The notes beneath the pieces were generated by a model. It searched no databases, was not told where the DNA came from, and saw nothing but the letters and a program-made list of their open reading frames with translations. A DNA stretch of 27,977 bases from Termitomyces sp. T153. Lineage: Eukaryota > Basidiomycota > Agaricomycetes > Agaricales > Lyophyllaceae. The stretch spans positions 1 through 27,977 of the forward strand of contig JACKQL020000242.1 in assembly GCA_018296165.2 (NCBI GenBank), given 5' to 3'. Within the stretch, counting starts at the first letter, position 1. Each line of letters begins with the position of its first letter. Positions 1-9,621 of the stretch are shown here, piece by piece. Both the position numbers and the translations under genes were made by a program.

Positions 1-221
1 TGTAGCGCGAGCGTGACATCATCCCCCGCTTAAACCTTGCACCTTTACAATTTTCTCTCCTCCTTACTCCGCACTCTCTTCCGTAGTGCTCCGTGATCTA
101 TTTAATAGGCCTACCCGTAGTTGATTAGTTAGTTCTTACAAATACAGGACTTACACCAGTTCCTTTGTGAGAACACATGCTTGTGACCGCACTCTGCTGT
201 TTACAGTGGACTACTGTTACA
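1..221 (+). repeat. 5' LTR of gypsy-1
   Basis: Matches 8586-8806 with about 200 of 221 positions identical in a hand alignment and no indels. It begins TGTAGCGCGAGCG and ends CTGTTACA. It still has nine CpG sites (three of them in the first 13 bases), whereas the partner LTR has none. LTRs carry the promoter and polyadenylation signals of the element. I could not place a TATA box or a primer-binding site beginning TGG straight after base 221, so priming is unresolved. Confidence 0.92.
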
Positions 222-332
222 TAGGTTGAACTCTTAAAAAAGTCCTAACTACTCATTTCGACTCATCTACCGTGGGTTACCTCGGCCTGATCAACTGGGA
301 ACGTCCTAGTGGTGAGTCCAAAAATCATCCCA
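222..332 (+). other. gypsy-1 untranslated leader
   Basis: This is the stretch between the LTR end and the first ATG (333) of the gag reading frame. It would be expected to hold the primer-binding site and packaging signals. The sequence after the LTR (TAGGTTGAACTC) is not an obvious complement of a tRNA 3' end, so either the LTR boundary is slightly off, the site has decayed, or another priming mode was used. Confidence 0.6.
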
Positions 333-1334
333 ATGAATACTAACATGGAAACTAGCCGTTACAACCTCCGCTTGAGACCCTCCACTGTGCGTGAGACGGG
401 CAACGCTCGCGCTCGACGCGGCCGGGCCGCAAGTCTAGGGCCTCCAGGCCCTAACACTGCTCCGGCGGTGGAAAAAACGTTGGCAGCTCCGGCGGACGTA
501 AAGGAAATCGTTCCGACGGAGAGCTCCCTCACCGACATCTCAGACTCGTCGTTCCAGACCACGTCTGAAGAAATGTTAGAAGGGATAAAAACGGAGGTAA
601 CCACCAGTGATAGTGACACACTAGATGGCTACAACATCGATAGACAAGTAGCTATCCCATCCCCAATTAAAACAAACCTGCAGGAGAGGGACAGAGTGAA
701 TCAGATGGAGCCACGTCGACGGGCGGGGGCGGAAGACACTCACAGACAAGACCAAAGTGAAGAAAAAGAGGGACCGAGCGTCCCAAACCAGGATCAGGTA
801 ACTGACCGACAGATTACCCCTGAGGAAGAAGACCCAAACGATGAGCACACCCACCGAAATAAGGGGAAAGGGCCAGACCCGCTTGAGTGGGGGGGCGTTC
901 AACTGAGTAACGAGGAATTAGACCCTGAGACACAGTGTCAAATAATACAGGCATGTAGCATAAGAAGAGACGGACCCTTGATTACTAGGGATACCGATCC
1001 TGAGACGTCCGCACCAAATGGAAAGGAACAAGATCCCTCTGATCACCGTAATAGCCAGATCACCCACGAGGAACTGCGGGAGAGGTTGCGACAGAAACGG
1101 GCGCTAAATGAAAACATCCGTCAGCTTAAAAAAGCACTGAGAGGAGGTACCAGAAAAAAGAGCAACACCAAGCGCTCAGGGTCAGAACCTATCTCAGAGG
1201 AACTCCGAGACATGATTGGGAGGGTGACCCAACGGGTGCGAGAGGTCAAAAGACGTGAAGAAAAAGAGCGCCCTGTCAGGAGGCTCAACCCCGTAAACCA
1301 GATCAGCAGAGACAGCGCATTGGGCCGCGCTTAA
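333..1334 (+). CDS. gag: gypsy-1 Gag N-terminal region, open frame
   Basis: This 333-residue open frame starts at the first ATG after the leader; a second ATG at 345 gives METSRYNLRLRPST. It is strongly charged: a basic Arg-rich start, an acidic and polar middle (repeated Glu/Asp/Gln/Thr), and a Lys/Arg/Glu-rich end likely to form a coiled coil. No enzyme motif is visible. Position and composition suit the variable N-terminal part of a fungal gypsy Gag, ahead of the capsid domain that continues in another frame from about 1297. It is the longest undamaged stretch of this element and by far the most CpG-rich part of the window, with at least a dozen CpG in 361-480 alone. It ends at TAA 1332, where a +1 shift would join the capsid frame. 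It could be a separate ORF or part of a fused Gag. Confidence 0.65.
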   Translation: MNTNMETSRYNLRLRPSTVRETGNARARRGRAASLGPPGPNTAPAVEKTLAAPADVKEIVPTESSLTDISDSSFQTTSEEMLEGIKTEVTTSDSDTLDGYNIDRQVAIPSPIKTNLQERDRVNQMEPRRRAGAEDTHRQDQSEEKEGPSVPNQDQVTDRQITPEEEDPNDEHTHRNKGKGPDPLEWGGVQLSNEELDPETQCQIIQACSIRRDGPLITRDTDPETSAPNGKEQDPSDHRNSQITHEELRERLRQKRALNENIRQLKKALRGGTRKKSNTKRSGSEPISEELRDMIGRVTQRVREVKRREEKERPVRRLNPVNQISRDSALGRA

Positions 1335-3032
1335 GAGGAAGGTTAAGTTTCGAGAAAAAGTGAGCCGGGGTAAAGGGAAGAAAAGTCAAAAGAGAGTACC
1401 CAGGTCGCTCATCAAACCAACGCCTCCATCTAAATACAGTGGGGCCCCTGATCTGCAAGCGTTTCTGCAATTCATGACGCACTGCACATCATATGTGAAA
1501 TACGGATTGGTACAAAAGGAATGCCAGGTCTTGGTGGTTTCCGAGTTTCTAACGGGGCATGCTTGGACCTTCTATTCTCGAGAGGTGTCTAGGGCCCCAG
1601 AAGATTGGTCTATGGAGAGGTTTTTAAGGAACTATTCAATGACTGCTTCCCAATTAATTACCGCAACAAACAAAGATATAAATTACAACACCTGCGACAG
1701 GGAAAAATGATGGTTTGCGACTACGTGGGCGAATTACAAGAACTTTTTACCATCGTGGGATCTACAAACAGTAAGGAGAAGGTGGTGAAGTTATTCAACG
1801 GTTTCCGAATGTCCATCCAGCGGGAATTGTACCACATGGGGCTGAACCCTGAGACATCCCGTTGGAAGAAGGTGGTCTCTAAGGCTGAGTTTGTCGAGAT
1901 GGCCGAGTCAGTGGATTTGGACTATGACAACCCTGGGGCCAGTCACTGTCCATCACGCCAGGACAAGTGATCAGAGGGTGGAAGGGGCTTCCAAACCCAC
2001 CAGGAGCGAAGGGGTAAGGGCCACTCGCACCACCACTCGGGATGGAAGAGGAGCAAGTCCCCCTCGAGCTACGGGAAGAAGACAAATAGCTCTCCAGCAT
2101 ATTCAGCTAAGCAAGGGACATCATGTACCCAAGAAAGCTCGCGGGCGAAAGGTAACTACAAATCACAAAGACCCGAAGAATGGAAGCATCTCACCAAAGA
2201 AGAGGAAGAGCAGTTCCGAGCACAGGACTGATGCTTTAACTGTGGGGAAAGTGGTCATTTCTCCTGTAATTGCCCTAAAAATAAATCTGCATCAGCGTCA
2301 CGACTAGGAAAACCTCTAGGAGTGAAATCATACAGCATAAGGTTAGACCTGAGAGAGGCTGACCAACTGCAGGAAGAGGCTCTGGGCCAAACCACAGAAG
2401 GGCTGTCTGTGGGAATGGTGTTAATAGAGACCTCGAGACAGGCAGCAATGGACCAATCAACCCACCCTCCCAGCCAAGAGGCTTTGGGTAGCGAAAGTCT
2501 TAGACGTTGGGCACAGGGCCGCCTGCCATACCTGAAATGACCGCACAACAAAGGTGAGGATGCAGGAGATTACTACGATCCAGTGGAGCTGATCCCCCCC
2601 TGGGAATTTGGGGAAGAAGAGAATCCAATCTGGGTAGACAACTCAGAAGAGAAACTGGCATTAGTAGACGAGGAAGAGAGGAAGTTTGGCAGACCTCGAT
2701 GCCTAGGTAACACTCTCGAATGGAGGCTGGACCACTTTTTGGAATGGCTGCAGCCATACCCAGGCAACCCTGAAAATGTCCTTCAGTACAGAGGAAGACG
2801 GTTTACTTCAACTCAAACAGAGGAGGGAGTGATCCATACCTGGGATGTGGTGTGGGAGCGAGAGGCCACCATACCCTGCAAATGGGTGGCAAATACTTCT
2901 TTTGAAGTCGGCACTTGGTATGGCCTAGAACAAAGCATGGAGACTGGGGCGCCTCTGACAAGGAGCTCCTGGTACAAACCTACCCTTTCGACTGACGTGT
3001 GGGCTTGGAACACTGAGAAGGTATTGAACTAG
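1297..3032 (+). pseudogene. gag: gypsy-1 Gag capsid, nucleocapsid and linker, frameshifted
   Basis: The capsid-like domain starts in frame 1 (about 1297-1625: basic linker, then KPTPPSKYSGAPDLQAF, a typical start of fungal gypsy capsids). It continues in frame 0 from about 1626 (ELFNDCFPINYRNKQRYKL, then DYVGELQEL). The frame change falls on a run of five T at 1621-1625. Frame 0 then runs through a basic Ser/His-rich linker to a CCHC zinc knuckle at 2232-2273 and on to a poorly conserved acidic region before protease. Three in-frame stops occur, all TGA: 1968, 2229 (just before the first Cys of the knuckle) and 2538. Frame is lost again near 3015, where coherent protein passes from frame 0 to the pol frame. 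Gag would form the cytoplasmic virus-like particle; the knuckle would bind element RNA. As it stands no complete Gag can be made. Confidence 0.8.
2232..2273 (+). other. CCHC zinc knuckle of gypsy-1 Gag
   Basis: The residues are CFNCGESGHFSCNC, a perfect C-x2-C-x4-H-x4-C retroviral-type knuckle. It marks the nucleocapsid part of Gag. The codon before it is TGA, so the knuckle survives but would not be reached by ordinary translation. Confidence 0.9.
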
Positions 3033-6000
3033 GTAACCCATACCTCCCAAGTGAGGACAAAATATACCACAAGATTCAGCCACGGTTTTGCATGGTTAGA
3101 GAAGGGCTAGGGACCTGCCTGGTGGTGGATAGGCAGATAAGATTTGTGGCTAGCATCAGGGCAGAGCACCTCGAGAACCCCCGATTTGACGTATGTGGTT
3201 GGTATGCAAAAAGGTTTAAGCGCACATTCCCGAATGCAGATAGCAGCATTTGGGAGGAAGACAAACCATTTGATTTAGGTTGTACAGTGGTGGCTGGGTC
3301 TGAGACACCAATCAGCCAGGAGGAACTTGCGGGAAAAGGGGGCAAGGAGGACCCCACCCTCGGGAGGTCAGAGGAGATCAGCACACTGGAACTGTGCGGG
3401 CAACAAGTTGAATGGGGGACTTACCCTGCTATACAACACAACAATGCACAAGCCAAAAACATTAATTGTAAGGTCCCCAAACCATTAGTGATAGTAGTCA
3501 AGTTAGATGGACACCCCGTCCATGCCCTCCTGGACTCAGGATTGTTGGGTGACTTTGTGTCTACGACCATGGTGGAACAACTGAAACTTAGATGTGTAGA
3601 ATTGAGTGAACCAGTACCAATTCAGCTGGCCATACAGGGATTGAGATCCAGGATTAACTATGGCACTACAGCACTTTTTTAGTATCAGAACATCATGGGG
3701 CCTTGGTACTTTGATGTGATGAATCTACAGGGATATGATGTCATTTTGGGTACACCCCGGATCTATCAACACAGCATCACCTTTGGGCTGAACTCAGCCA
3801 GGGTGATAGTGGGCTCGACAATGGCTACCCCCCTGGTGGAAGGGACTGGAGTTTCTTGCCTGGCATCAAGGGCGATTAGGACATTTGAAGAAAGCTTGGC
3901 GTCAGTTCAGCAAGAACTCTGGGAGTATGCAGTGCCACTGTGTAGGGAAGTGGGAAAGACACCCTTACCTCCTTTGCGCACCATTAACCATGAGATCCCT
4001 CTGATAGATGCCACCAAGATCTATCCTTGGAGGCCATCCCGCTGCCCAGAAGCCCTAAAGCCTCAATGGCATGAGAAGCGAGCAGCGTATGTCGAGTAGG
4101 GTAGATGGGAGGTTACCACAGCAGGAAATGCTGTCCCAATGATGTTTCTAAGGAAACCTGGGAAACCGGGAGAGCCACCAAGGTTGAGGATAGTCAGCAA
4201 CCTGCAGGCACAAAATGCTAACACACACAAAAAGTCATCACCCCTACCAGATATGGACAGAATCCTGAGAAGGGCAGCGAGGGCTAAGTACAGGTCCATA
4301 ATCAACAGGCAAGATGCTTATGAGCAAATCAGGATTAAGCCTGAGCATGTTGACAGAACTATGATGACAACCCCTGATGGGAATATGGTAAGCCATGTAA
4401 TTCAACAGGGGGATTGCAATGCCCTGGCAACATACCAAGCGCTAATGAACTATTTGTTTGTGGCGTACCTGGGATGGTTCATGGATGTCTATCTGGATGA
4501 CATTGTCATTTATTCAAACACCCTAGAAGAGCATGTGGGACATGTCAAAACAGTGCTGGATATTCTGAAGTGTGAGAAACTTTGCCTGAGTGAGAGAAAG
4601 TTGAACTTCCTCTGTCAAGAAATGAGGATCCTAGGCCGTGTAGTCAATGATGAAGGAATCCGAATGGATCCAGATAAGGTGGACGTGTTGGTAAGGTGGA
4701 AGGTACTAACGAACCGAGATCTGCTCTGTGGGTTCCTGGGAGCCACAGGCTATCTGGCAGATGATATTGACTGAGTACAAGTCCCTATGGGGGTATTGCA
4801 TGTGTTAACAGGTGACACAGTACCATTCAGATGGGAATATACCCACCAGAGAGCATTTGAAGATGTTAAGGCCCTGGCTGTGAGGTGCTGAGACCACCAT
4901 TGCAGGCCATTGACATACAGACCAAATGAGCCACCTATCAACATGGTGACAGATGGTTGTGTTACAGGCATCATGGGAGTGATAAGCCAAGGGGCAGACT
5001 GGAAGACGGCCAGGGTAGCAGCATTCTTCTCGGCGAAGTTGAATTCTGCACAACAGAATTACCCTGTCCATGAGATAGAGATGCTGGCAGATGTCAAGAC
5101 CATGCTGTGACATCATGACCTTTTACAGGGGGTTTGCTCCAAGTGGTACACCGACCACAAGGGCTTGGTCCACCTCATGGATCAGAAGAATTTGTCAGGG
5201 AGGCAAGCGTGCTGGATAGAGAAGATTTCAGAATTTGACTTTGAGATAGTTTATGTACCCAGGACTGAGAATATACTTTTGGATGCCCTGTCCAGGCTAT
5301 ACTCCAATGATCAGGCAGGCACAGTAAGGGCACGCAGTGAATATACATACTTTGATGTGGTGGATAATGATTCCCTGGGGGCCCAAATGATAACAATGCC
5401 AGTACTCATTGGTCTGGAGGGTGAGGGGCTGGCAACTCAGCCAACTACTATTGAGACAAGGGAGGGAGCTGAGAAAAAGAAGCATGCCTACGGACGGAAA
5501 GTCATTGAACCAGCAGAGACAGGGAGGCCAGAGACATCCAGGGAATTCGCCGCAAGGGTGGTGCCACATTTTGTCCTGCAAGGCCCACAGGGATGAAAGG
5601 AAGGGGGAGAGGCATCAGAAATGCCAGAACCAGTGCCAGAACCACAACTGGAAAAGGAAGATGACAGAAATGATGAGGACAGTGAGAAAATCACCATCAA
5701 GATCCCCACCAGAAAGAAGCACCACTTACATAATGGAGCAACAGCAACACAGCTAGAAACCAGGGCTCAGGAAGAAGAGTGGGATGGAAGCTTTGTGGAA
5801 AAATCACAGAATCTACAGTAAGAATATGAGAAACTTTCACCATTGACACTGGAAGAGCTGTTGAACTTAGAAAAAGACCCAATAGATCTGGTAATGTCAA
5901 TTAAGGGACGTTACAATGAGGATAAGCCGTTCGCCTCCATAATGGAGAATCCAAAAGCATTTAAAAATTATGAAGTGATGAAGGAAGGACTTATATTCCT

Positions 6001-7177
6001 TAAGTCTGAAGGAAAAAGACTTCTGTGCATCCCAGCCATTGTGGTGTGAGGATGCAATGTACAAGAAATAGTAATATCAGAAGTGCACACCCTACTGGCA
6101 CACCTTGGCACTCGCAAAACTCTGCTATACTTGCATGACCAAGTGTGGTGGAAGACAATAGCCCAAGATGTCCAGGAATATTGTGAGACTTGCTCAACCT
6201 GTCAACAGAACAAGCTATCTAACCATAAACCCTATGGGTTGTTAACACCGCTGAAGATGCCAACACTTCCATGAGAAGTCATTGGGATCAATTTCGTGGG
6301 ACTGCTTCCCAAATCTAAGGATAGAAATGGGACCTATGACTCTGTCACAGTAATAATAGACTTACTCACTGCAATGGTGCACATTGTACCCAGCAGGATT
6401 AGTTACACTGCCAGACAGGTAGCCGAGTTAATCTTTGCAGAGGTATACAAGTATCATGGCCTCCCACAAGCCATAATCAGTGATTGTGACTCATATTTTA
6501 TGAGTACCTTCTGGACGCACCTGCATAATCTCATTGGGATGCAACTGAGAATGTCTTTGGCCTATCACCCCCAATCTGATGGTGCCACTGAAAGGGCTAA
6601 TTGAACCATTGTACAAATGATATGCCAGTGTATTGGGGATCGACTGAAGGATTGGGTTGCAAAAATACCTGCAATCAAATTTGCCATTAACTCCACTAGG
6701 TCTGAGACAACGGGGTACTCACCATTCTTCCTGAATACAGGAAGGATGCCTCGCCCAATGATATGGAGCAATGCCAAGACAGATGAGTTTGCAGGCGTCA
6801 GAGTATTTGCTCAACGACTCAAATTAGCTTTGATGGCAGCACATGACTGTATCATAGCTGCACATGTTAAACAGACCCAAAACTCCAACTGCCAAAGACA
6901 ACTGGCACCATTCTCAAAGGATGATATGGTTTCTGTCTCAACTAAGAACCTCACATACCCAAAAGGGTTCCCTAAAAAACTAATTCCCAAATATGAGGGA
7001 CCCTATAAAATCTTGGAGGACTTTGGCAACAACTCGTTCCAAGTGGATGTCTCAATCGACATGAAGTGGAGAGGGATCCATGACGTTTTTCACACTGCAC
7101 TACTTAGGATTCACAAGCTGAACAATGATCGACTCTTCCCAGGTAGACTGGATGAACAAATACTTGAGGAAACTAAT

Positions 7178-7330
7178 GAATGGGCTGCAGAGCATATTGT
7201 GGCACATCATGGCATCAAAACTCATGCCATGTTTGAGGTTCTTTGGAAAGTGGGAGATAAATCTTGGATGACTTATGAACAAGTAAAAGAATTAGAGCTG
7301 ATTGTGCCCTACCTTGAATTACTAGGGTAC
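7178..7330 (+). other. Chromodomain at the integrase C-terminus of gypsy-1
   Basis: The reading EWAAEHIVAHHG, then FEVLWKVGDKSWMTYEQV, then YLELLG has the spacing and aromatic residues of fungal chromovirus chromodomains. In this family it follows the integrase and is thought to bias insertion toward particular histone-marked chromatin. Key aromatic positions (the Trp in EW, the Trp in VLW and the Trp in SWM) are kept. Confidence 0.75.
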
Positions 7331-7379
7331 AAAAAAATTGAAGAGCTGATCGAGCACGGGACCGGAGAACCACCATGCG

Positions 7380-8461
7380 ATGATCCACAAATTTTCTTGG
7401 GCCTTACCAACATCCTCGAGTATAAAGGGGCCGATGATGGGATTGAGACTTTACCATCTTCCCTACTCACCAGGCCACCTTCACCCTCCCCAATCTTATG
7501 GATATCTGCCATTGCTCTTCCCCTTAGGAACTTTACATCTGACATGGCTCACCCCTTTGGCAATCAGGGACAAGGGAATGACAAGTGCAAAGGACAGACC
7601 TACCATCACCCCTTTGTGTCAATTGACCCAACCACCAGGATGATCATCATCTTCGACCCTTTGAACCCCGATAACCCTTTGGTCATGCACCCTTTACAAG
7701 TACAAGTTTATCTGGACTATGAGCTCGAGGTTTGTCAGACTCACAGTCATCCGCGGTCCCCCTTTCCTGTGGGATACGACACCTTCGCCTCTATCCTCAA
7801 CCTTGCTGACTCCGAGACTGAGTGCAAATATAGGCTTGTGGCATACAACCAGCAGACCAAGACTTGGTCCAAGGTAAAAAACCCCTTCCCACCTGGACTC
7901 CTACCCACAGCCTACATTGATCCATGCCTGGACCTTCTTTCTACTCTTGGGTTTATCACGAAGCAGAGCAATGTGGATAAACAGACGGTCAAGGATGCTG
8001 TGCGGGCTTGGTGAGCTCCCTCAGGTGAATGGGTACAATGAACTAAACAATTCCATGCACGGCAGTCCCATTACTTGAACCAACCTATCTGCCCTTATTC
8101 ACCCCTCAAGTGCTCCTATCCAGTTATGGAGAGAGACAGCTCGGATTCAGGCCTGGGGCCATCCTCTACCACCACCAAGCGCCGCATCCTTGGATCTTGC
8201 CATCCCTCTACACCCACAACTCCACGACCCCCGAGGGCAGGATCTTCTACTCCTTGCACCACAATCACTGCCCACAGTATCATAATCTGTTCCCCAGATC
8301 ACAAGGGCAAAGGCAAGGCCACTGAAGAAGAGGAGGAGATGGCCCTCAATCCAGTGGACATCCCGCTCCTGGCCAACAACAATGACAATGACGATGCCGA
8401 GGGAGAGCTGGACTATTACCCCAATGATGGGGCTGGGGAAAGCTCCCCGGCGGCCGATTAG
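7380..8461 (+). other. Extra C-terminal polyprotein tail of gypsy-1, no recognised domain
   Basis: After the chromodomain the pol frame continues for about 360 codons, crossing TGA stops at 8012 and 8039. A Pro/Ser-rich spacer leads into a possible globular part (about 7590-7960: YHHPFVSIDPTT, then a segment ending VQVYLDYELEV, then PVGYDTFASILNLAD). This is followed by a Ser/Thr/Pro-rich segment and a very acidic end with poly-Glu and Asn/Asp runs. Because the frame is shared and indel-free, it was probably translated with Pol. From memory, tails of this general shape follow the chromodomain in some Agaricomycete gypsy polyproteins, but I know no named function. Confidence 0.6.
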
Positions 8462-8585
8462 AAGGTGGAATTGGTTATAATCGCAGCCAGCTTAAAAGTA
8501 TCATTATTACCACTCTAATTCTAACCTAACCTCTACTTATAATTTAAAAGCCATATACTTCTAGTTATCCGACTTGGAGGGCGTA
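8462..8585 (+). other. gypsy-1 3' untranslated stretch and candidate polypurine tract
   Basis: This AT-rich stretch between the pol stop and the 3' LTR contains CTTGGAGGGCGTA directly before TGTAG. The GGAGGG run is the best candidate for the polypurine primer of plus-strand DNA, although four other bases separate it from the LTR. No gene is seen. Confidence 0.5.
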
Positions 8586-8806
8586 TGTAGTGCAAGCATG
8601 ACATCATCCCCCACTTAAACCTTGCACCTTTACAATTTTCTCTCCTACTCACTCTGCACTCTCTTCCATAGTGCTCCATAATCTATTTAATAGGCCTACC
8701 CATAGTTGATTAGTGAGTTCTTATGAATACAGGACTTAGACCAGTTCCTTTGTGAGAACACACACTTGTGACCATACTCTGCTGTTTACAGTGGACTACC
8801 ATTACA
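8586..8806 (+). repeat. 3' LTR of gypsy-1
   Basis: It has the same length as the 5' LTR (221 bp) and differs from it at about 21 positions by hand alignment, roughly 18 of them transitions. All nine CpG sites of the 5' LTR are TpG or CpA here, and no CpG remains. Three further places show TG in one LTR and CA in the other, which suggests ancestral CpG lost in both. It ends CCATTACA at 8806. Confidence 0.92.
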
Positions 8807-9590
8807 GTTTCAAAGTCAATCGTGCATCATTTGCCCATTGATCTGATTATCAAATAATCACTGGCCACACAACTGTGGGCACTTGAATCTGCATGCAGAC
8901 TATTTCCCTCCTTGATTGACAGATTGTTTTCTCCACATGCACTAAAGGGGCAACATATCCTTTTGAGCATCAAGCTCTTTGACTGGCACGTGGGTCCCAC
9001 AAGGCCACTCCTGATTCATCTCTAACAGGCGAGAACAAGACTTTCTAGTAAGTATGTATGAAGATATAATTCTTGCTCAGATTTTGTAATGTAGCCCCGG
9101 AAGCAACTTAGATATTGGACATTCTGGGTGAACGGTCTGGAGGTAATTGTATGGGCACCGCTGGAGTCATAGATCTCTTCCTGCCATGCCAGGTAATACA
9201 TGTGTCATGTGTGCACAGAGAGCTGGCGTATGGTCCTCACCACAATTCAGAATAAAATTGGAAATACCTACCACAAGGGCAACATGACTCTCATAGAATC
9301 ACATTGCAGCCACGCTTCATAAACAATAGAACCACTTTGTGTCTGATACTCGCTCCCAGCCAAGAATTACCCGATAAACAGAAGCACTTGTTACAGTTTG
9401 TTACCCTCATTCATTATTCTCTTGTCACTCTGCATGTGAACCAAATTGCTTTCTGTTCAAGGGTCAAATTGTACCCATGCGCTACATACACTCTTTGAAC
9501 ATCAGCACTTGAGTGCCGCATGGCAGTCATTCCCAATTTTCAGAAGCAGTAAAATCAACCTGAGAAACTTGCGTTCATCACAGTGAATGT
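8807..9590. other. Gene-free stretch between gypsy-1 and the LINE
   Basis: I recognise no protein, RNA gene or complete element in this stretch. Short open frames are present but show no family resemblance. It includes one copy of a diverged repeat (about 9085-9290) whose partner lies at about 16150-16340 on the other side of the LINE. It is probably the pre-insertion host or older-repeat sequence. Confidence 0.5.
9085..9290 (+). repeat. Diverged direct repeat, left copy
   Basis: It shares collinear blocks with about 16150-16340: ATTTTGTA, TGTAGCCC, GGTCT(G/A)GAGG, CTGCCATG(C/T)CAGGTA, ACA(T/C)GTGTCATG, CACCAC, GAAATA and TAC(C/T)ACAA. Spacing between blocks differs by small indels, so the copies are old. 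After the shared CAGGTA both copies run to a CACAG, which could be the two ends of a short intron in a lost gene. That last point is a guess. Confidence 0.45.
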
Positions 9591-9603
9591 TAAATTTTGT
9601 AGA
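9591..9603 (+). repeat. Target-site duplication of the LINE, left copy
   Basis: The sequence TAAATTTTGTAGA is repeated exactly at 16146-16158. It lies directly next to the AATG repeats that form the 3' tail of the minus-strand LINE, where a target-primed insertion should place it. Confidence 0.88.
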
Positions 9604-9621
9604 ATGAATGAATGAATGAAT
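9603..9621 (-). repeat. AATG tetranucleotide tail at the LINE 3' end
   Basis: Four copies of AATG plus a partial one sit next to the left target-site duplication. On the element strand this is a CATT repeat tail. Simple-repeat tails in place of poly(A) are known for several LINE clades. Confidence 0.75.

Larger units (their letters stand above)
3018..8461 (+). pseudogene. pol: gypsy-1 Pol: protease, RT, RNase H, integrase, chromodomain, tail; 12 in-frame stops
   Basis: One frame carries all domains without any indel. Protease: LLDSG at 3527-3541 with DVILGTP downstream. RT: about 3950-4850 with YLDD at 4490-4501. RNase H: VTDG near 4950, HEIEML near 5073 and YTDH near 5150. An acidic variable linker lies at about 5330-5840. 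Integrase: H-x4-H...C-x2-C zinc domain near 6083-6205 and core D at 6359, D at 6482, E at 6590, giving a DD35E spacing. Chromodomain: 7178-7330. In-frame stops: TAG 3680, TAG 4097, TGA 4772, 4889, 5108 and 5594, TAA 5819, TGA 6047, 6272, 6602, 8012 and 8039. The final TAG at 8459 is the likely natural end. RT motif A has Asn (4304) where the catalytic Asp is expected in this family. Pol would copy element RNA and insert it; this copy cannot make it. Confidence 0.92.
1..8806 (+). mobile_element. gypsy-1: full-length Ty3/gypsy chromodomain LTR retrotransposon, decayed
   Basis: Two 221-bp direct repeats that start with TGT and end with ACA flank about 8.4 kb that reads, in order, gag, protease, reverse transcriptase, RNase H, integrase, chromodomain and an extra tail. 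This order (integrase after RNase H) defines Ty3/gypsy, and the chromodomain places it among the chromoviruses. The style of gag and pol matches polyproteins common in Agaricomycete genomes. Reading frame is lost three times in gag-to-protease and never in the rest of pol, which instead holds 12 in-frame stops. The left target-site duplication would lie outside the window, so insertion cannot be proved here. It starts exactly at base 1, so a few LTR bases could be missing. Confidence 0.93.

Noticed and set aside
359..902. Minus-strand open frames opposite gypsy-1 gag
   Set aside because: They mirror the Gag frame, show no family motif and have a composition explained by the opposite strand.
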